6,766 bases of DNA, taken from DAOMOD01 sp964526035. Its GTDB lineage: Bacteria; Pseudomonadota; Gammaproteobacteria; Xanthomonadales; BPKI01. The notes beneath the pieces are model-generated. The model did no database searches and was not told where the DNA came from. It was given only the letters and a program-made list of their open reading frames with translations. The stretch lies in assembly GCA_964526035.1 (NCBI GenBank), contig CAZGKE010000176.1:1-6766 (forward strand), written 5' to 3'. Position numbers and translations under genes: made by a program. Positions within the stretch are counted from its first letter, which is position 1; each line of letters opens with the position of its first letter. Positions 5,682 through 6,766 of the stretch are shown here, piece by piece.

Positions 5682-6237
5682 GTACGAAGTCCGGCAATTG
5701 CGCCTACAACTCCAATCAATAGACGCAAACTCAGAAGAAGATCTGTCGCGCTACGAGCTGCGCTGGCCACCGATGCCGCCGGGCCTTTACTGGAGAATGC
5801 GCTGGCTGGTCGGCTGCCTGTTGCGTTGCCTCGAGTGGATGAAGCTCAAACAGCCCGATTCCTGGCCGACGTCACTCCGGCACTCGCCGGCCGGCGCGCG
5901 CGACAGGCCGTATTTGATATGGGCGGTGGGGACAGATCACGAGACACTGCGAAAAGCTTGCAACGGATTCGTCGAGCTAGGCTCTACCTTGCCCGGTTTC
6001 GTGCCGGTTCTCGTGACGGATGTTGCGGACTTTGCGTTCTTTTCGCGTCTCGGCTGGCTGGTGGAATATGTGCCGGAAGTTCAGGGCGCAGGAACGTCCT
6101 ATGCAGCGCGCAAGACCCGGTTCATCGCAAGGTTGTATGGCGATGCGCCGGTCGTGCCCGTCAGTATTGGGTTGCAAGCGCGTGAGCACGCGGATGAAAT
6201 TCGGCGCGTATTCGCTGGCTACACGAGACCGCTTTAG
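5671..6237 (+). CDS. Unrecognised glycosyltransferase partner protein (copy 2)
   Basis: A 188-residue paralogue of the protein at 3542-4084. It starts at ATG 5671, with GAGGGG (5661-5666) 4 nt upstream, and overlaps the end of the glycosyltransferase frame by 11 bp. The N-terminal helix (EVRQLRLQLQSIDANSEEDL) and the following hydrophobic/basic segment (WRMRWLVGCLLRCLEWMKLK) resemble copy 1 in layout but little in sequence. The core is strongly kept: LIWAVGTDHETLRKACNGF, then VLVTDVADFAFFSRLGW and LVEYVP, and a basic YAARKTRFIARLYGD. WRMRWLVGCLLRCLEWMKL could be a short amphipathic membrane-contacting helix; it is too charged for a clear transmembrane segment. The tail REHADEIRRVFAGYTRPL is absent from copy 1. 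The gene looks intact even though its upstream glycosyltransferase carries a stop, so it may be translated from its own ribosome-binding site. No known domain is assigned; association with the glycosyltransferase is inferred from overlap and co-duplication. Confidence 0.75.
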   Translation: MNVEYEVRQLRLQLQSIDANSEEDLSRYELRWPPMPPGLYWRMRWLVGCLLRCLEWMKLKQPDSWPTSLRHSPAGARDRPYLIWAVGTDHETLRKACNGFVELGSTLPGFVPVLVTDVADFAFFSRLGWLVEYVPEVQGAGTSYAARKTRFIARLYGDAPVVPVSIGLQAREHADEIRRVFAGYTRPL

Positions 6238-6243
6238 GTGGAT

Positions 6244-6766
6244 ATGCAAGTGCACGACCCCGTGCCGCCCGTTACGGCCCGATGGAAACAAACCCTGAGC
6301 TGGATCCCGGGTTTGCGTTGGACCTGGCGGCTCTTGCGCTACCGGTTGCCCCGCTTTTTGGGTTTGCTCGGTCCCGGCCAGGACCAGCCGATTCCCCTGC
6401 CGGTCACCCGGCCGTCCGATCGCGGGCCACCACCGACCGTGGATCGTGCTGCGCTCGCTGCAAGCTACCGGCGAAGCCCGCTAAGCGGCGAGCCTGATAC
6501 CTTCGTTCTCTATCGCATCGTCGGCAACGACTTGCCGCCGCGTCACGCGCCGGACCAGTCCCTGGCGAATCTACGGTTTATTCTCGAACACGAGCCGGCG
6601 TTGCCCGGTTGCGAGAAGCGGTTCGTTGTCAATCGTATCGTCGACCCGGAGCAAGAGCGGGCAATTCTGGCGCTGCTCGATCGCGCCGGAGCTCCTTATC
6701 TGCACTTGCCTTTCGATGCAGCGGCGTATCGGCAAGTGCCTTGGGACATCGAAGGCGTGCCCGCGG
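6244..6766 (+). CDS. Unknown conserved protein, glycosyltransferase-like fold possible, 3'-truncated
   Basis: The frame is open from just after the previous stop to the window end, giving about 174 residues from ATG 6244. AGGTGG (6236-6241) is only 2 nt from that ATG but 8 nt from a GTG at 6250, so 6250 may be the true start; GTG 6238 is less likely. The N-terminus has a tryptophan- and arginine-rich helix-like region (WKQTLSWIPGLRWTWRLLRY), perhaps for membrane contact, followed by a proline-rich linker. From about residue 85 a folded domain starts: FVLYRIVGNDLPPRH, NLRFILEHEPALPGCEKRF, VVNRIVDPEQERAILALL and APYLHLPFD. The alternation of short hydrophobic strands and helices resembles the beginning of a GT-A nucleotide-sugar transferase, but no DxD motif is in the window, so this is an inference. 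It lies 6 bp after the partner gene and is probably in the same transcript. Confidence 0.65.
   Translation, partial: MQVHDPVPPVTARWKQTLSWIPGLRWTWRLLRYRLPRFLGLLGPGQDQPIPLPVTRPSDRGPPPTVDRAALAASYRRSPLSGEPDTFVLYRIVGNDLPPRHAPDQSLANLRFILEHEPALPGCEKRFVVNRIVDPEQERAILALLDRAGAPYLHLPFDAAAYRQVPWDIEGVPA

Noticed and set aside
6282..6497. 71-residue plus-strand frame
   Set aside because: It overlaps, in another frame, the longer open gene beginning about 6244 that runs to the window edge and has clear folded-domain sequence.
1..6766. CRISPR arrays, tRNA or rRNA genes, transposase genes
   Set aside because: I saw no regularly spaced repeats, no cloverleaf or rRNA-like sequence, and no transposase or integrase motifs in any frame.

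Overview
This is a GC-rich, gene-dense window. By codon use and protein style it most likely comes from a proteobacterium, but nothing here fixes the genus. It is part of a cell-surface polysaccharide locus (exopolysaccharide, capsule or LPS) that has been interrupted by stand-alone accessory genes.

Layout, left to right: (1) the 3' part of a GT4-type glycosyltransferase gene, open at the left edge and ending at 950. (2) A convergent gene for an AAA_14/DUF4143 ATPase (980-2152, minus strand). Its promoter lies inside a perfect 20-bp inverted repeat, and its mRNA is probably leaderless. (3) About 220 bp of relic DNA: a short GT4-like coding scrap with an 11-bp tandem duplication, then the C-terminal end of a winged-helix regulator gene on the minus strand. 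(4) A two-gene operon on the plus strand: a GT-B glycosyltransferase (MurG/GT28-like; 2436-3545) overlapping by ATGA a ~180-aa protein of no family I recognise (3542-4084). (5) An intact HVO_A0114/COG4190-like winged-helix gene on the minus strand (4100-4480). (6) A second copy of the two-gene operon: glycosyltransferase (4596-5681, interrupted by one in-frame TGA at 5181) and partner (5671-6237). (7) The 5' end of another protein (from about 6244), open at the right edge, plausibly a further glycosyltransferase-like enzyme.

The main organisational point is that items 3-4 and 5-6 are two copies of one three-gene unit: regulator on the minus strand, then glycosyltransferase and partner on the plus strand. 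The left copy has lost most of its regulator. The right copy has a nonsense codon in its glycosyltransferase. The two glycosyltransferases look roughly 60% identical by eye and the partners less so, so the duplication is old. However, the partners share a 24-codon stretch with ten synonymous and no amino-acid differences, which points to a constrained function. I infer that the partner works with the glycosyltransferase, and that the divergent regulator may control the operon. I could run no searches, so family names rest on motifs read by eye.
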